From Candidatus Harpocratesius repetitus (lineage in GTDB: Archaea; Asgardarchaeota; Lokiarchaeia; Sigyniarchaeales; Promethearchaeaceae): a stretch of DNA of 64,000 bases. Below, piece by piece: positions 53,464 to 62,279 of the stretch. The position numbers were made by a program, and so were the translations under genes. Each line of letters starts with the position of its first letter. Positions within the stretch are counted from its first letter, which is position 1. The stretch lies in the NCBI GenBank assembly GCA_021498095.1, contig JAIZWK010000001.1, positions 2,653,666 to 2,717,665 of the forward strand. Direction: 5' to 3'. The notes beneath the pieces are model-generated. The model was given only the letters and a program-made list of their open reading frames with translations. It searched no databases and was not told where the DNA came from.

Positions 53464-55635
53464 TTATTGTAATGGCTTAATGATTTCAATTAATTCCGGT
53501 AAATCCATTCCAATCTTTTGTAAATGTTCAATTGTAGGAACTCCATTCTTATTCCAACCACGGCGTTCATAAACTGCATCCATCAATTTTTCATATTGTT
53601 CAAGTCGGTATTTTCTAACAATAGCAACTTTTTCCGCAATGGATTTTCCCGTCGGATCAATACCAATCAGTTCTTTCATTTGTTTATCGTATCTTTCTTC
53701 CCGGGATTTATATTCTTCTTCAGTAACAGGTCCTACTGCACGATACGGAACTGCATCGTGTTCTCTAAGTCCTTTTCCTAAACGAATATTAAAAATACGT
53801 TGAAAATTATAGACACGCTCTGATTGCAAAATTAATTTTTCAGGTGTTAATTTCTCACCTGTCACTCCCTCATATATCCAGCAATAATTCTCTACATGCT
53901 CAGGAACTTTTGCTGCCTCAGTAGGAGGATAATTCTTATTACTTGGGGGGGTTATATCGTTCCATGGTAATTTGCACAATCCAACTAAGCCAAACCATGT
54001 ACGAAACATGGGAAAATAATGTAAAGCTTCAGCTTTATCCTCAAAACTTGGTATTTGGTTGTTTACTTGATCCATAAAAATCAACCATGCTTCATCATGC
54101 TGAGGACCCTTATTAGTAAAGCCGTATCCTCCTTGTTGAGCGAGAGATTCTTTACTTTGATATTCAGAATATTCCAATCCTTTCTGTTCCATACCAATAT
54201 CATTTACGAAATTTGGATCAGCGCCATATTTTTCAATAAATAATTTTTTCATTCTGAGAATCCCCTGACCAATTACAACACCAAAACCTTCGCCTCGAGC
54301 CATTTGATGCAAAATCTCTAAAACGGCAGCGCTGTTTCCGAATTTAAGTTCAATTCCACCTGTTATTTCAGAATTAAGTATACCATTTTCGTAACATTCC
54401 ATCGCAAATGCAGTGCTGGTGGCAAATGAAATTATATCAATACCGTATGTATCACAGTAGAAATTAGCTTCTAAAATAAACTGAGGATCAAAACAGCCTA
54501 AGTTTGCACCTAATCCTGCAGCATTTTCATATTCTGGCCCATCAACAGTAACCTTTTGACCCGCATAAGGCCCAGTCTTTAATTCAAATTTATCTGCAGC
54601 TTTAGAACAAGCCATTGAACACCCGTACCAGCATCCATCAGGCAAACCTTGAGTTAAGTAATTGTCACGAAACACATTGGAATATATCTTTTTTGCATCT
54701 GGATGGCCTCCAAATTTAAAGTTGTGAGTGGGGAGCAAATCATATTCATCCATAATTTCAATAATATTTGCAGTTCCAACTTGGCGCATTCGATTTTGTT
54801 TATCGTCATATTGTTGAATTTCACGATGCAATCGTAATCCTGCCTTGTTAATTAATGCTTTATTAACAGGATTGTTAAGATTTCCTTTAGTGGCTTTATT
54901 TTTGATTACAATTGCTTTAATCTTTTTATCTCGAAACACACGGCCAATTCCACCCCGTCCCGCTTGTTTTACTCGAACTACTTTTCGACGAGGATCGTAA
55001 AATGAAAAGTTCAGCATTCCCATTCGAACAAATTCTGCGGCTTTTCCAGATGAAACGACAGAAATATTTCTTTTATCATATTCATCATCAGCGTACATTT
55101 CGGTTAGCTGTTCCGCCAATACATGACTATCAATTGCTTCTAAAGGAGCTTCTTCAATTTTTATTGAACCTGATGTTCCATCAATGAAAATTATTATGTC
55201 ATTTTTTGCTTTTCCTTGAATTTCAAGTGCATCCCAGCCAGCAAATTTTAGAAAAGGTCCAAAATATCCTCCTACATTACTATCAATAACAATATCTGTT
55301 AATGGTGAAATCGATACAAGTAAAGATTTACCCGCCCCAGGATATTGAGTAATACCACAAATTGGTCCAGTACCGATGACAATCTCGTTTTCAGGATCAT
55401 GCCATTTTGTTGTATTTTTAACTGCTTTCCAGAGCAAATATAAACCAAATCCTTTTCCTCCAATGAATTTTTCTTTCATTTCTGGAGTAACATCTTTTGA
55501 TTCAATAACATTATTAGAAATGTTAATGTAAAGTGTTCGATTGCAATACCCTTTTTCAATGGGTCGTAATTCATAATTCCACTCTTTTAACAAAGTTCGG
55601 GCTTCTTTTAGTTTTTTAATACTTTCATTCTCCAT
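53464..55635 (-). CDS. aor: Tungsten-containing aldehyde:ferredoxin oxidoreductase
   Basis: AOR family: N-terminal LYINISNNVIESKDV, GGKGFGLYLLW and GTGPICGITQYPGAGKSLLVS bind tungstopterin. The CWYGCSMACSK cysteines plus the later VGLCKLPWND cysteine hold the 4Fe-4S cluster, with DGPEYENAAGLGANLG nearby. About 723 residues, about 100 more than Pyrococcus AOR, because of insertions and an extended C-terminus. It oxidises aldehydes to acids, or runs acid reduction in reverse, using ferredoxin. The open frame begins at TTG 55659, but ATG 55635 has AGGTG about 8 nt upstream and is chosen. It follows a four-cluster ferredoxin gene on the same strand, as in heteromeric AOR systems. Confidence 0.93.
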   Translation of the reverse strand: MENESIKKLKEARTLLKEWNYELRPIEKGYCNRTLYINISNNVIESKDVTPEMKEKFIGGKGFGLYLLWKAVKNTTKWHDPENEIVIGTGPICGITQYPGAGKSLLVSISPLTDIVIDSNVGGYFGPFLKFAGWDALEIQGKAKNDIIIFIDGTSGSIKIEEAPLEAIDSHVLAEQLTEMYADDEYDKRNISVVSSGKAAEFVRMGMLNFSFYDPRRKVVRVKQAGRGGIGRVFRDKKIKAIVIKNKATKGNLNNPVNKALINKAGLRLHREIQQYDDKQNRMRQVGTANIIEIMDEYDLLPTHNFKFGGHPDAKKIYSNVFRDNYLTQGLPDGCWYGCSMACSKAADKFELKTGPYAGQKVTVDGPEYENAAGLGANLGCFDPQFILEANFYCDTYGIDIISFATSTAFAMECYENGILNSEITGGIELKFGNSAAVLEILHQMARGEGFGVVIGQGILRMKKLFIEKYGADPNFVNDIGMEQKGLEYSEYQSKESLAQQGGYGFTNKGPQHDEAWLIFMDQVNNQIPSFEDKAEALHYFPMFRTWFGLVGLCKLPWNDITPPSNKNYPPTEAAKVPEHVENYCWIYEGVTGEKLTPEKLILQSERVYNFQRIFNIRLGKGLREHDAVPYRAVGPVTEEEYKSREERYDKQMKELIGIDPTGKSIAEKVAIVRKYRLEQYEKLMDAVYERRGWNKNGVPTIEHLQKIGMDLPELIEIIKPLQ

Positions 55636-55676
55636 ATTTTTACACCTTTGTTTAATCAATTATTAATTTTTGCCAA

Positions 55677-56081
55677 TTAAGCTTCATCAGGAATTTTCTT
55701 AATATATAATGCCTCTGTTGGGCAATTCTTCACACAGACACCGCAAGCTACACATTTAAACGGCTCTTGTAAGTCATCATGAAAAAATAAGGCATTTTCA
55801 GGACAAACTGAAACACAAATGAAGCAACCTACACACATCTTTTTGTTAATTCGGACTACTCCATTTTTGGCTCGAGTTATAGCTTGAGCAGGACATACAT
55901 CAATACAAGCACCACATTGAGTACAGGTTATAATTTGATGCGGATCTGAATCATTATTTGCTTCAATGATACGTAATGCTGCTTTCAAAGGATTTTCTTC
56001 CTTGAAATAAAGATTACTGCATGCTTCTTCACAAGAATGGCACGCTACACAATTTTCTTCAATCTTAGCTAATAATCTCAT
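55677..56081 (-). CDS. Four-[4Fe-4S] ferredoxin subunit (AorA-like)
   Basis: Four complete cluster motifs in order: CVACHSCEEAC, CTQCGACIDVCP, CVGCFICVSVCP and CVACGVCVKNCP. The frame is open to 56147, but ATG 56081 has a strong GGAGG at 56096-56092 while the upstream candidate has none, giving a 134-residue protein. Its place directly before the AOR gene (41 bp) mirrors AorA-AorB of heteromeric AORs, where the polyferredoxin subunit carries electrons to or from the tungsten subunit. No flavin subunit gene is adjacent. Confidence 0.88.
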   Translation of the reverse strand: MRLLAKIEENCVACHSCEEACSNLYFKEENPLKAALRIIEANNDSDPHQIITCTQCGACIDVCPAQAITRAKNGVVRINKKMCVGCFICVSVCPENALFFHDDLQEPFKCVACGVCVKNCPTEALYIKKIPDEA

Positions 56082-56368
56082 CTTGGGAAAACCTCCACAA
56101 ATGTTTGAGGTAATATGCTCTTCTTCAAAAAGATTTTTGTCACGCATTAGAAATATAGATATAATCTGTTTTTTATAATAAATTCAAATAATTGATTTGA
56201 TCTTAACCATTATGATCATATTTATTTTTTTTTTCATTACCATTTTTTATAATGTTTATACAATTGATCATTTTCCAAAATTTCTAATATTAGTGCGCTT
56301 TTTACTAAATCAGCTTAAAATAGACGGCTGTATTAATAGCTAAATAACTGCAAATATGAGGATGTTTA

Positions 56369-57637
56369 ATGGAAAATTCAAATAATAATGATCTTCCTAT
56401 CCAAGAAAATTCTAATGATGGGGAGAAAAAAAGAAGTAGGTTTAGTAAAAAAGAAGAAAAAAGCAATGAACCTCCAAAAGATCCAACCAATCTTAATTTT
56501 CAAGATATATTAGAAAAAGAACTAGGAATCATCAAAGTTTATGATTACGCCATCAATAATGCATTAGATTTAATTTTTCAACCAAAATTGATTGAAAAAT
56601 ATGAGCAGGAACTAATTATTCCATTAATTGGTGGAGAAACCGAACCTGAAACTGCTGACGGAGGAAGATTGTTTCTTCGAGAAGAATTTGAACGGATTAA
56701 AGTTGGAGAAAAAGTAAAAACAATTATAAATTCTGCAGAAGAAATTGCTAAAAAGCATGGAGTGAAGACCCATGTAAATAAACAAATTGGAACATTTAGT
56801 ATTATTCTAATGGTTATCTCCATGGCTTCATATTTTATAATAGGAACAATTTTTGGGCAAGAAAATAGTACAACATGGTCGATTCCTATTTTTCTTTTAA
56901 TGTGTTTTGGGCCTCAATTTTTACGTTCTTGGTTAACTAAACGATTTGAAAAATTCAAAGAAGCACATAATTCCGAGGTTTTTGAACTTCAGAGCGAAAA
57001 TATACAAGATGTTCGTGTTTTCATTCAAGATATTATTGATGATGTAAGAGATCGTTTAATTTCAAACAATGTTGCTTTAGAGAAAATTCAATTTGTTTTA
57101 TTTTCTGATGGATATACAAATGTGAGTTTTGTCAGAAATCAAGGAGGAACTAGAGGATCACCTCTTAGAGCTGTATATCAATTCGAATATCCAGAAGGAA
57201 TGAGCCCAAGCACTTCACATCAATATGGCATTAGTGGAATTCCAGAAGATGATGAAAATGATCTTTTTATTTTTCTTAAAAATGCTAAATTTGATGAAGA
57301 AGGACGATTATATGAATTTAATCAAGAAATTCCAGTAAAAAGTGATTATAAATTACCAGAAGCTCTATTAAACGCTTCAGAATTTTCTACAATTGATAAT
57401 CCTGATTTAGTTATACCTGAATTTAGCACATTTAACAAAATTAAATGTGAGTGTAATCATTCAATCCAATTGAAATCTATGAAATCAAGTCAATCCACCT
57501 TACATGACAATTTTGAGTTCTACTTATTAATTGGTAAAAATTGTCCAAAATGTGGAAAAAATCCTTACATTCTTTTAAATTCTCCAGGAAATGAATCAAT
57601 TCCCAGTGGATTGAAACGTATTTTTGGTGAAAATTAA
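56369..57637 (+). CDS. Membrane protein with C-terminal zinc ribbon (422 aa)
   Basis: A charged, low-complexity N-terminus of about 40 residues leads to a helical region, then two hydrophobic helices (about 147-168 and 175-190), then a long soluble part. The C-terminus has two Cys pairs, KCECNHS and NCPKCGKNP, spaced about 30 residues apart, forming a zinc ribbon. The region FVLFSDGYTNVSFVRNQGG is strand-rich. I know no family with this order. The bulk should face the cytoplasm. It is divergent from the ferredoxin/AOR operon and converges with the gene ending at 57717. Confidence 0.68.
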   Translation: MENSNNNDLPIQENSNDGEKKRSRFSKKEEKSNEPPKDPTNLNFQDILEKELGIIKVYDYAINNALDLIFQPKLIEKYEQELIIPLIGGETEPETADGGRLFLREEFERIKVGEKVKTIINSAEEIAKKHGVKTHVNKQIGTFSIILMVISMASYFIIGTIFGQENSTTWSIPIFLLMCFGPQFLRSWLTKRFEKFKEAHNSEVFELQSENIQDVRVFIQDIIDDVRDRLISNNVALEKIQFVLFSDGYTNVSFVRNQGGTRGSPLRAVYQFEYPEGMSPSTSHQYGISGIPEDDENDLFIFLKNAKFDEEGRLYEFNQEIPVKSDYKLPEALLNASEFSTIDNPDLVIPEFSTFNKIKCECNHSIQLKSMKSSQSTLHDNFEFYLLIGKNCPKCGKNPYILLNSPGNESIPSGLKRIFGEN

Positions 57638-57666
57638 AAAAATGATTAACATACGTTAAAGTAATT

Positions 57667-57710
57667 GATTTTGATTTTGATTTTGATTTTTCTTCTTTAA
57701 TCTTCTTTAA
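57667..57710. repeat. Short tandem repeats between convergent genes
   Basis: Four GATTTT hexamers (57667-57690) are followed by two TCTTCTTTAA decamers (57691-57710) in the 79-bp gap between convergent genes. The T-rich tracts could terminate the plus-strand transcript. Like the decamer array at 13967, this is a microsatellite in a tail-to-tail gap. Confidence 0.8.
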
Positions 57711-57716
57711 TTTTTT

Positions 57717-59102
57717 CTAATTTTTTGAATTTCTCAATTTATGGTATTTTAGCATTATTTTTAATGCTCGAACACCGCGTTCCACTTCATTTACAAATAC
57801 GGGAATATGTAACTCATTGCCAATCTGTACAATTCGTTGAGCTCCTTCTTCTTCCGCTTGAATCAATATTGTAATTATGGGTTTATCTGGATAAAGACGC
57901 TTAATTGTTTTAAAAATACCAAAATCAAATTCAATTTCGGTAAAAAATTCTAATGCTAAAAATAACGATCCTACATTAGGATCTTTTAATAAAGATTTAC
58001 TAGCATCAAAATAAACTTGACAAACTTGAGTTCCAATGAATTCTTTTGGAGGCCAATAATCTACAGGGTTTCCAAGTTCACAAGTCGATCCTCCAATATT
58101 TTTTAAAATGTATTTTCTATTTTCGTCATGAAGTGATGCTAAATGAATCCCTTGAAGTCGCATCTCAGCTATTAGAAGATTTATCGCGCCAGATGATGGT
58201 CCAATGATACCCACTTGATCATTTTGAGGCGTTGGGCACCATAAAAAGAGTTTTGCAAATTCAAATAATTCAATGTAATTTTCAACTGAAATTGCTCCCG
58301 CCTCTTGTATTTCATTAAAATTTGCTTGGTTTTTTCCGACATACTTAATTAAAACTGGCTTTTTCCCTCGATAGGCATGCATTACATCAATAAATTCATG
58401 AGTAATTTTTTTCATATACAAAGTTATAACTTGAGTTTGAGAATCATTAAATAAAAATTCAAGCATTTGAGCTTCAGTAATTTGGAGTTGTTTTCCGATA
58501 TGAAAAACCTTAGAAAATGGAACAGGTTGTGGTAAATTCCACCATCCACATGCCCCTGATAATCCACCACTTTGTGCTAAAAAACTTACTCCCGATTTCC
58601 ATCCTTGTTTTCGGCTGATCTGAATAATATGTGAACGAATTGGGATAATTGATGATGTAAAACCCGACAAAAAATCAATGATTCCAATCATCGAAGGTCC
58701 TAACATCTTTATATGATATTTATCAAGAATAGCTTTAATTTTCTGAGACAATTTCAGATATTCTTCTTTTGTTGTTATATATGCTAAATCAGTTTGGAGT
58801 AAAATATAATGAATTTCGGCTTTACCTAAAGTTTCTAATATTTCAAGCAAATTATGCCTTGTTAAAATAATCGCCAAATCTGGACGAGGTTTAATTGTTC
58901 CAATCTCATCAATACTATTTATGGTTGGAATTCCCATTAACGATTTTGTATAAGGATGAACAATTGAAATATGAGCATGATAGCGCGCTTCTAATAAATT
59001 TTTAAGCACAATACCATTAGCCGTATATTCATTTCGAGAAGATCCGATGATTAAAATTGAGTGAGGCGCAAAAAATAGAGAAAGATCTTGATAAATACCC
59101 AT
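57717..59102 (-). CDS. NDP-forming acyl-CoA synthetase alpha-like protein lacking phospho-His segment
   Basis: Looks like the alpha subunit of ADP-forming acetyl/acyl-CoA synthetase: CoA-binding Rossmann start (FAPHSILIIGSSRNEYTANGIVLKNLL), MLGPSMIGII, FLAQSGGLSGACGWW, then a ligase domain with VGIIGPSSGAINLLIAEM and LGNPVDYWPP. After GKKPVLIKYVG the family has a stretch containing S-H-T-G-x-x-A-G with the phosphorylated histidine; here the sequence jumps to KNQANFNEIQEAGAISVENYIELF, so about 15 residues including that His are missing. No beta (ATP-grasp) subunit gene is close. It may be a regulatory or CoA-binding paralogue rather than an active ligase. Confidence 0.78.
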   Translation of the reverse strand: MGIYQDLSLFFAPHSILIIGSSRNEYTANGIVLKNLLEARYHAHISIVHPYTKSLMGIPTINSIDEIGTIKPRPDLAIILTRHNLLEILETLGKAEIHYILLQTDLAYITTKEEYLKLSQKIKAILDKYHIKMLGPSMIGIIDFLSGFTSSIIPIRSHIIQISRKQGWKSGVSFLAQSGGLSGACGWWNLPQPVPFSKVFHIGKQLQITEAQMLEFLFNDSQTQVITLYMKKITHEFIDVMHAYRGKKPVLIKYVGKNQANFNEIQEAGAISVENYIELFEFAKLFLWCPTPQNDQVGIIGPSSGAINLLIAEMRLQGIHLASLHDENRKYILKNIGGSTCELGNPVDYWPPKEFIGTQVCQVYFDASKSLLKDPNVGSLFLALEFFTEIEFDFGIFKTIKRLYPDKPIITILIQAEEEGAQRIVQIGNELHIPVFVNEVERGVRALKIMLKYHKLRNSKN

Positions 59103-59215
59103 AAAGAAACTAGGATTGAGATAATCTTAAGTTTTGCTTTCTTGAAAATGAAGAAATTCAGACTTATGGAAATAAAATCACATAAATTAGAAACCCCCAT
59201 TTTTTAAAAATTAAT

Positions 59216-59294
59216 GGTGAAGTAGCTCACCTAAAGGTAATAAAATTACCAGCTGCAGGTCAAAGACCATAACTATCCCTTAATAGGGATAGTT
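59216..59294 (+). ncRNA. Compact multi-hairpin element, possible pseudoknotted RNA plus terminator-like stem
   Basis: Four short stems follow one another within 80 bp. P1 is GGTGA/TCACC (59216-59220, 59227-59231) with loop AGTAGC. P2 is GGTAAT/ATTACC (59236-59241, 59245-59250). P3 is GGTC/GACC (59258-59261, 59265-59268). A perfect 10-bp stem, AACTATCCCT/AGGGATAGTT with loop TAAT, occupies 59271-59294. The P1 loop GTAGC can also pair with GCTGC (59252-59256) just after P2, giving a riboswitch-like pseudoknot. It lies 250 bp before uL16 on the plus strand and 114 bp before the divergent minus-strand gene. Orientation and function are uncertain; no known riboswitch class fits. Confidence 0.4.
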
Positions 59295-59543
59295 TATTTC
59301 CTAATTAATTAATCATTTTATATATTAATATAAAAATTAAACCAAAGAGAAATATTTTTGTCGAGAGTCTTCATGTATATTCTTTATTAATAAAGGATTT
59401 TTTCATTTTATATCCATCTTGATATTTTTTCATCAATTCTTTTCATTAATCTTCTTCATTAGCTTTTCCCCGCTTTAATTCCAAAAAAATTTTATTTCAT
59501 GATGAATTTATCTTCATAATAAATACTTCAATATGTGAATAAC
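59295..59543. promoter_or_regulatory. AT-rich leader region of uL16
   Basis: About 250 bp between the hairpin element and the uL16 start. TTTATATATTAATATAAAA at about 59314-59332 could contain a TATA box but is far from the gene; the closer sequence is T-rich and pyrimidine-biased. No ORF is seen. Confidence 0.35.
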
Positions 59544-60131
59544 ATGGCTAAACGAAGATGGAAATGCTTCTCAGTTTTCAAGGTAAAAGGTTACCAAAAA
59601 AAACGAAGTCGGTCTCACCGACGTGAATTCGTTCGTGGGGGAGCAGATTCTAAAATTACTCGATTTGATATCGGCAATCGCAAACAAATTGATTGGGACG
59701 TCAAAATTGGGATGATCTCCGATCATAATATTAATATCAGTCATTTTGCACTCGAAGCTGTTCGAACTTCAATAAATCGTCGTCTTATTAAAAAAATTGG
59801 GCGAGCAAACTTTCACCTGAAGATTCGCAAGCATCCTCACACTACATATCGCGAGCACGCGATGATGTCCTTCGCTGGAGCGGATAGGCTTTCATCTGGA
59901 ATGCGTAACGGTTTCGGTCGACCGGTTGGAAAGTGTGCGCGCACTCGAGCAGGCGATATAATTATGGAATGCGGTTGTGCGATGAAGCACGTAGAACAAG
60001 TAAAGCGTGCTTTTCAGATTGCTGATAAGAAACTTTGTACAACCACAAAAATTGTGATTTTAGACACAAAAGATGAAGATATGATTGCTCGAATTCCATT
60101 ACCACATATCAGCAAGTTTGTGACCGTTTAA
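59544..60131 (+). CDS. rpl10e: Large-subunit ribosomal protein uL16 (archaeal L10e)
   Basis: Archaeal/eukaryotic L10e form of uL16, which binds 23S rRNA near the A-site and helps position aminoacyl-tRNA. Conserved parts include MAKRRWKCF, KIRKHPHTTYREHAMMSFAGADRLSSGMRNGFGRPVGKCARTRAG and the basic ends. ATG 59544 is taken as start because it gives the expected beginning; a GTG at 59535 would add three residues. About 195 residues. Codon choice and higher G+C set it apart from neighbours, as expected for a highly expressed gene. It stands alone, not in a ribosomal operon. Confidence 0.95.
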   Translation: MAKRRWKCFSVFKVKGYQKKRSRSHRREFVRGGADSKITRFDIGNRKQIDWDVKIGMISDHNINISHFALEAVRTSINRRLIKKIGRANFHLKIRKHPHTTYREHAMMSFAGADRLSSGMRNGFGRPVGKCARTRAGDIIMECGCAMKHVEQVKRAFQIADKKLCTTTKIVILDTKDEDMIARIPLPHISKFVTV

Positions 60132-60320
60132 ACAAGCAAACAAATTAATAAGTGAATGAATCGTAAAAAGCAAGATGCTTTTAATATTAACGCTTTTTTT
60201 TATTTTATTTTAAAATATTAATATTCTTTTAGATCTATACCAAAGAAGAATAGAAAGAAGCAATTTATTGTTATATTCTTAAAAAAAGATGTATAATTAG
60301 TAAAATAAGAAAAAAATCAG

Positions 60321-61235
60321 TTAACTTTCTAAAACGAACTCTTCAGATTCAATTTGTTTGTTTTCGCATTCAAATAAATGATCTTTTGTATGATGTATAA
60401 GGTATAAAGAGCCACCAGCAACTATACCCCAAATAAAAAGCCAAATAACATGTCTAAGTAGTTCATTAGTTAGCATTTCAATTCCTTCAAAGAATAATCC
60501 TGCAGTTATATTAATTGCGGCATGTGCTAAAGTTGGCATCCAAATGCTTTTCGATTTTAAATATAGAAAACCTTCAAACAAGCCCATAAAAATAGTTGAA
60601 AGAGGCATAAGAACAAATGCGCCTAATATTGGATTATCTGGGAAATTATAACCCATAAGAATAATAGGTATGTGCCAAAATCCCCATATTAATCCTGTGA
60701 GAAGAAAGCCTTTATTTATTCCGAATTTATTCAGTAATTTTCCTTGTAAATAACCGCGCCATCCAAATTCTTCTCCAAAAGTATATATCATTCCGAATAA
60801 TGCTCCAAATATAATCGTTATAATAATATTTAGCACGAAATAACCAATTTTCTGTGGATGTATTCCTAACAATAGCCCGACTTCATTCCCAATTATAACT
60901 ATTCCATCTTTAAATTGAAATAAATTTTCAGATATGACGCCCCAATTAAAAATCACAATTATTCCAGAGGAAAGGAATACGACTAAAAGTGGTGTAAAAA
61001 TTGCAATTATACTTAACCACCATTTACTTAAGCCCCAACCAACATTTTTAAAACCTTCTTTTGTAAGTATTCGAAATCCAACAGCTGTTAGCGCTGGAAA
61101 CCACATCAATATCAAGGCAAAAGATCGAAAATTTTTTGATTCAATTCCACCAGTAAAAAATATAATTAATTGAAGCGCATAGCTAAGCGAAAATAACACA
61201 ATAATATAGATTAAGTAGTTCTTTTTCAATTTCAT
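60321..61235 (-). CDS. CPBP-family intramembrane metalloprotease
   Basis: A polytopic membrane protein (about eight helices) with the CPBP/Rce1 signature: EEFGWRG at 155-161 (E155, E156, R160) and GLIWGFWHIP with H188, plus a later HAAIN motif. The family includes eukaryotic CAAX prenyl endopeptidases and bacteriocin-immunity proteins; the archaeal substrates are unknown. 304 residues. Transcribed alone, between uL16 (convergent) and the flavodoxin-ferredoxin gene. Confidence 0.85.
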   Translation of the reverse strand: MKLKKNYLIYIIVLFSLSYALQLIIFFTGGIESKNFRSFALILMWFPALTAVGFRILTKEGFKNVGWGLSKWWLSIIAIFTPLLVVFLSSGIIVIFNWGVISENLFQFKDGIVIIGNEVGLLLGIHPQKIGYFVLNIIITIIFGALFGMIYTFGEEFGWRGYLQGKLLNKFGINKGFLLTGLIWGFWHIPIILMGYNFPDNPILGAFVLMPLSTIFMGLFEGFLYLKSKSIWMPTLAHAAINITAGLFFEGIEMLTNELLRHVIWLFIWGIVAGGSLYLIHHTKDHLFECENKQIESEEFVLES

Positions 61236-61463
61236 GTTAATGCACTTATAATAGAAGAATTATAACTAATATTGATATTATTGTTACTATTTTGCTTTTA
61301 CATATAAGAAAATTGGCAACCAATGATTATCACATATTTTTTTAGGATGATTTCCAATGCAAAAATTACATTTTTTGCAATGATGAACGTTTTTTATCAA
61401 ATCTAAAAAAGTATACAGAAAATAAATATGCAGAAAGTAAAAAAAACTTTGAAAATGGAAAAA

Positions 61464-62189
61464 TTACACATTTTGGAGGATGTAAGGAGCATATTGGACA
61501 AAAGGTTGGCGATTTTTAGAAGACCGTGTTTTAATTGCTAATTGAGGACAAAGATTTATACATCCCATGCATCCGACGCATAAATTTTCATGAAAGATAG
61601 GAGTATTATTAGTAGATGGGGAAATAGCCTTAGAAGGGCAAATTTTAGTGAAACACAATTTACATTTTGAACATTTGTTTAGATCAACTTTTTTTTTCCC
61701 CACAAAAGCTTGCATCTGCCATCTATATGTTGAAATTGTTCCAACAATAGACAATAAAAAGTATTTTTTAGGAGCTTGTTTACGTAAACTTTCTAATTTT
61801 TCAATGGATAAATTTCCTTGATCTTGGATTAATGTCGAATAAATAAGATCAATTCCTCCTGAATTTTTAAGGGATTTAAACATTGAATATGGACCATTAC
61901 CAAAATTTCTACCGCTTGTAAGAAATGTAAAATATGGAATGTTCGGCAGTCTTAACTTAGATAAAAAGGATGTAACTACTCGTGGTGCGCGCCAAACCCA
62001 AACTGGAGAACTGAATCCAATTAAGTCGTATTTTAATAAATCAACCTTCAAATCTTTAACTAATCTTTTAAGTTCAACAGTGCAATTATGATTTCTCAAA
62101 TATTCTCCCAGCTTAGAAGCAAAATAGGCTGTTGAACCTGTTCCTGAAAAATAAATAATACAACTTTGAAAGATTTCATTTTTGCTCAA
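61464..62189 (-). CDS. Flavodoxin-ferredoxin fusion (EFR1-like)
   Basis: An N-terminal flavodoxin-like domain with the FMN phosphate loop YFSGTGSTAYFASKL and the second loop FSSPVWVWRAPRVV is followed by two 4Fe-4S motifs: CSKCKLCFTKICP and CVGCMGCINLCP. It shuttles single electrons between an iron-sulfur donor and a flavin, in the cytoplasm. 241 residues, as for EFR1-type proteins. It is divergently transcribed from a radical SAM gene only 90 bp away, so it could be the electron donor that this enzyme needs. Confidence 0.87.
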   Translation of the reverse strand: MSKNEIFQSCIIYFSGTGSTAYFASKLGEYLRNHNCTVELKRLVKDLKVDLLKYDLIGFSSPVWVWRAPRVVTSFLSKLRLPNIPYFTFLTSGRNFGNGPYSMFKSLKNSGGIDLIYSTLIQDQGNLSIEKLESLRKQAPKKYFLLSIVGTISTYRWQMQAFVGKKKVDLNKCSKCKLCFTKICPSKAISPSTNNTPIFHENLCVGCMGCINLCPQLAIKTRSSKNRQPFVQYAPYILQNV

Positions 62190-62279
62190 AAATTTTTAGT
62201 GAAGAGTAAAAAAGAATCTCATTAAAGCCTTTTGAAAAAAAAGCGGTAATTTTTAACAAGATAAATAGTTAATTATTCT

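Noticed and set aside
59216..59256. Fluoride riboswitch or degenerate tRNA
   Set aside because: The conserved UGAUG and pseudoknot bases of the fluoride class are absent, and the D, anticodon and acceptor stems of a tRNA do not form consistently.
61331..61520. Plus-strand cysteine-containing frame (about CKNYIFC to GGCKEHIG)
   Set aside because: It lacks a start codon after an in-frame TAG and overlaps the 3' end of the flavodoxin-ferredoxin gene; probably a chance frame or tiny relic.
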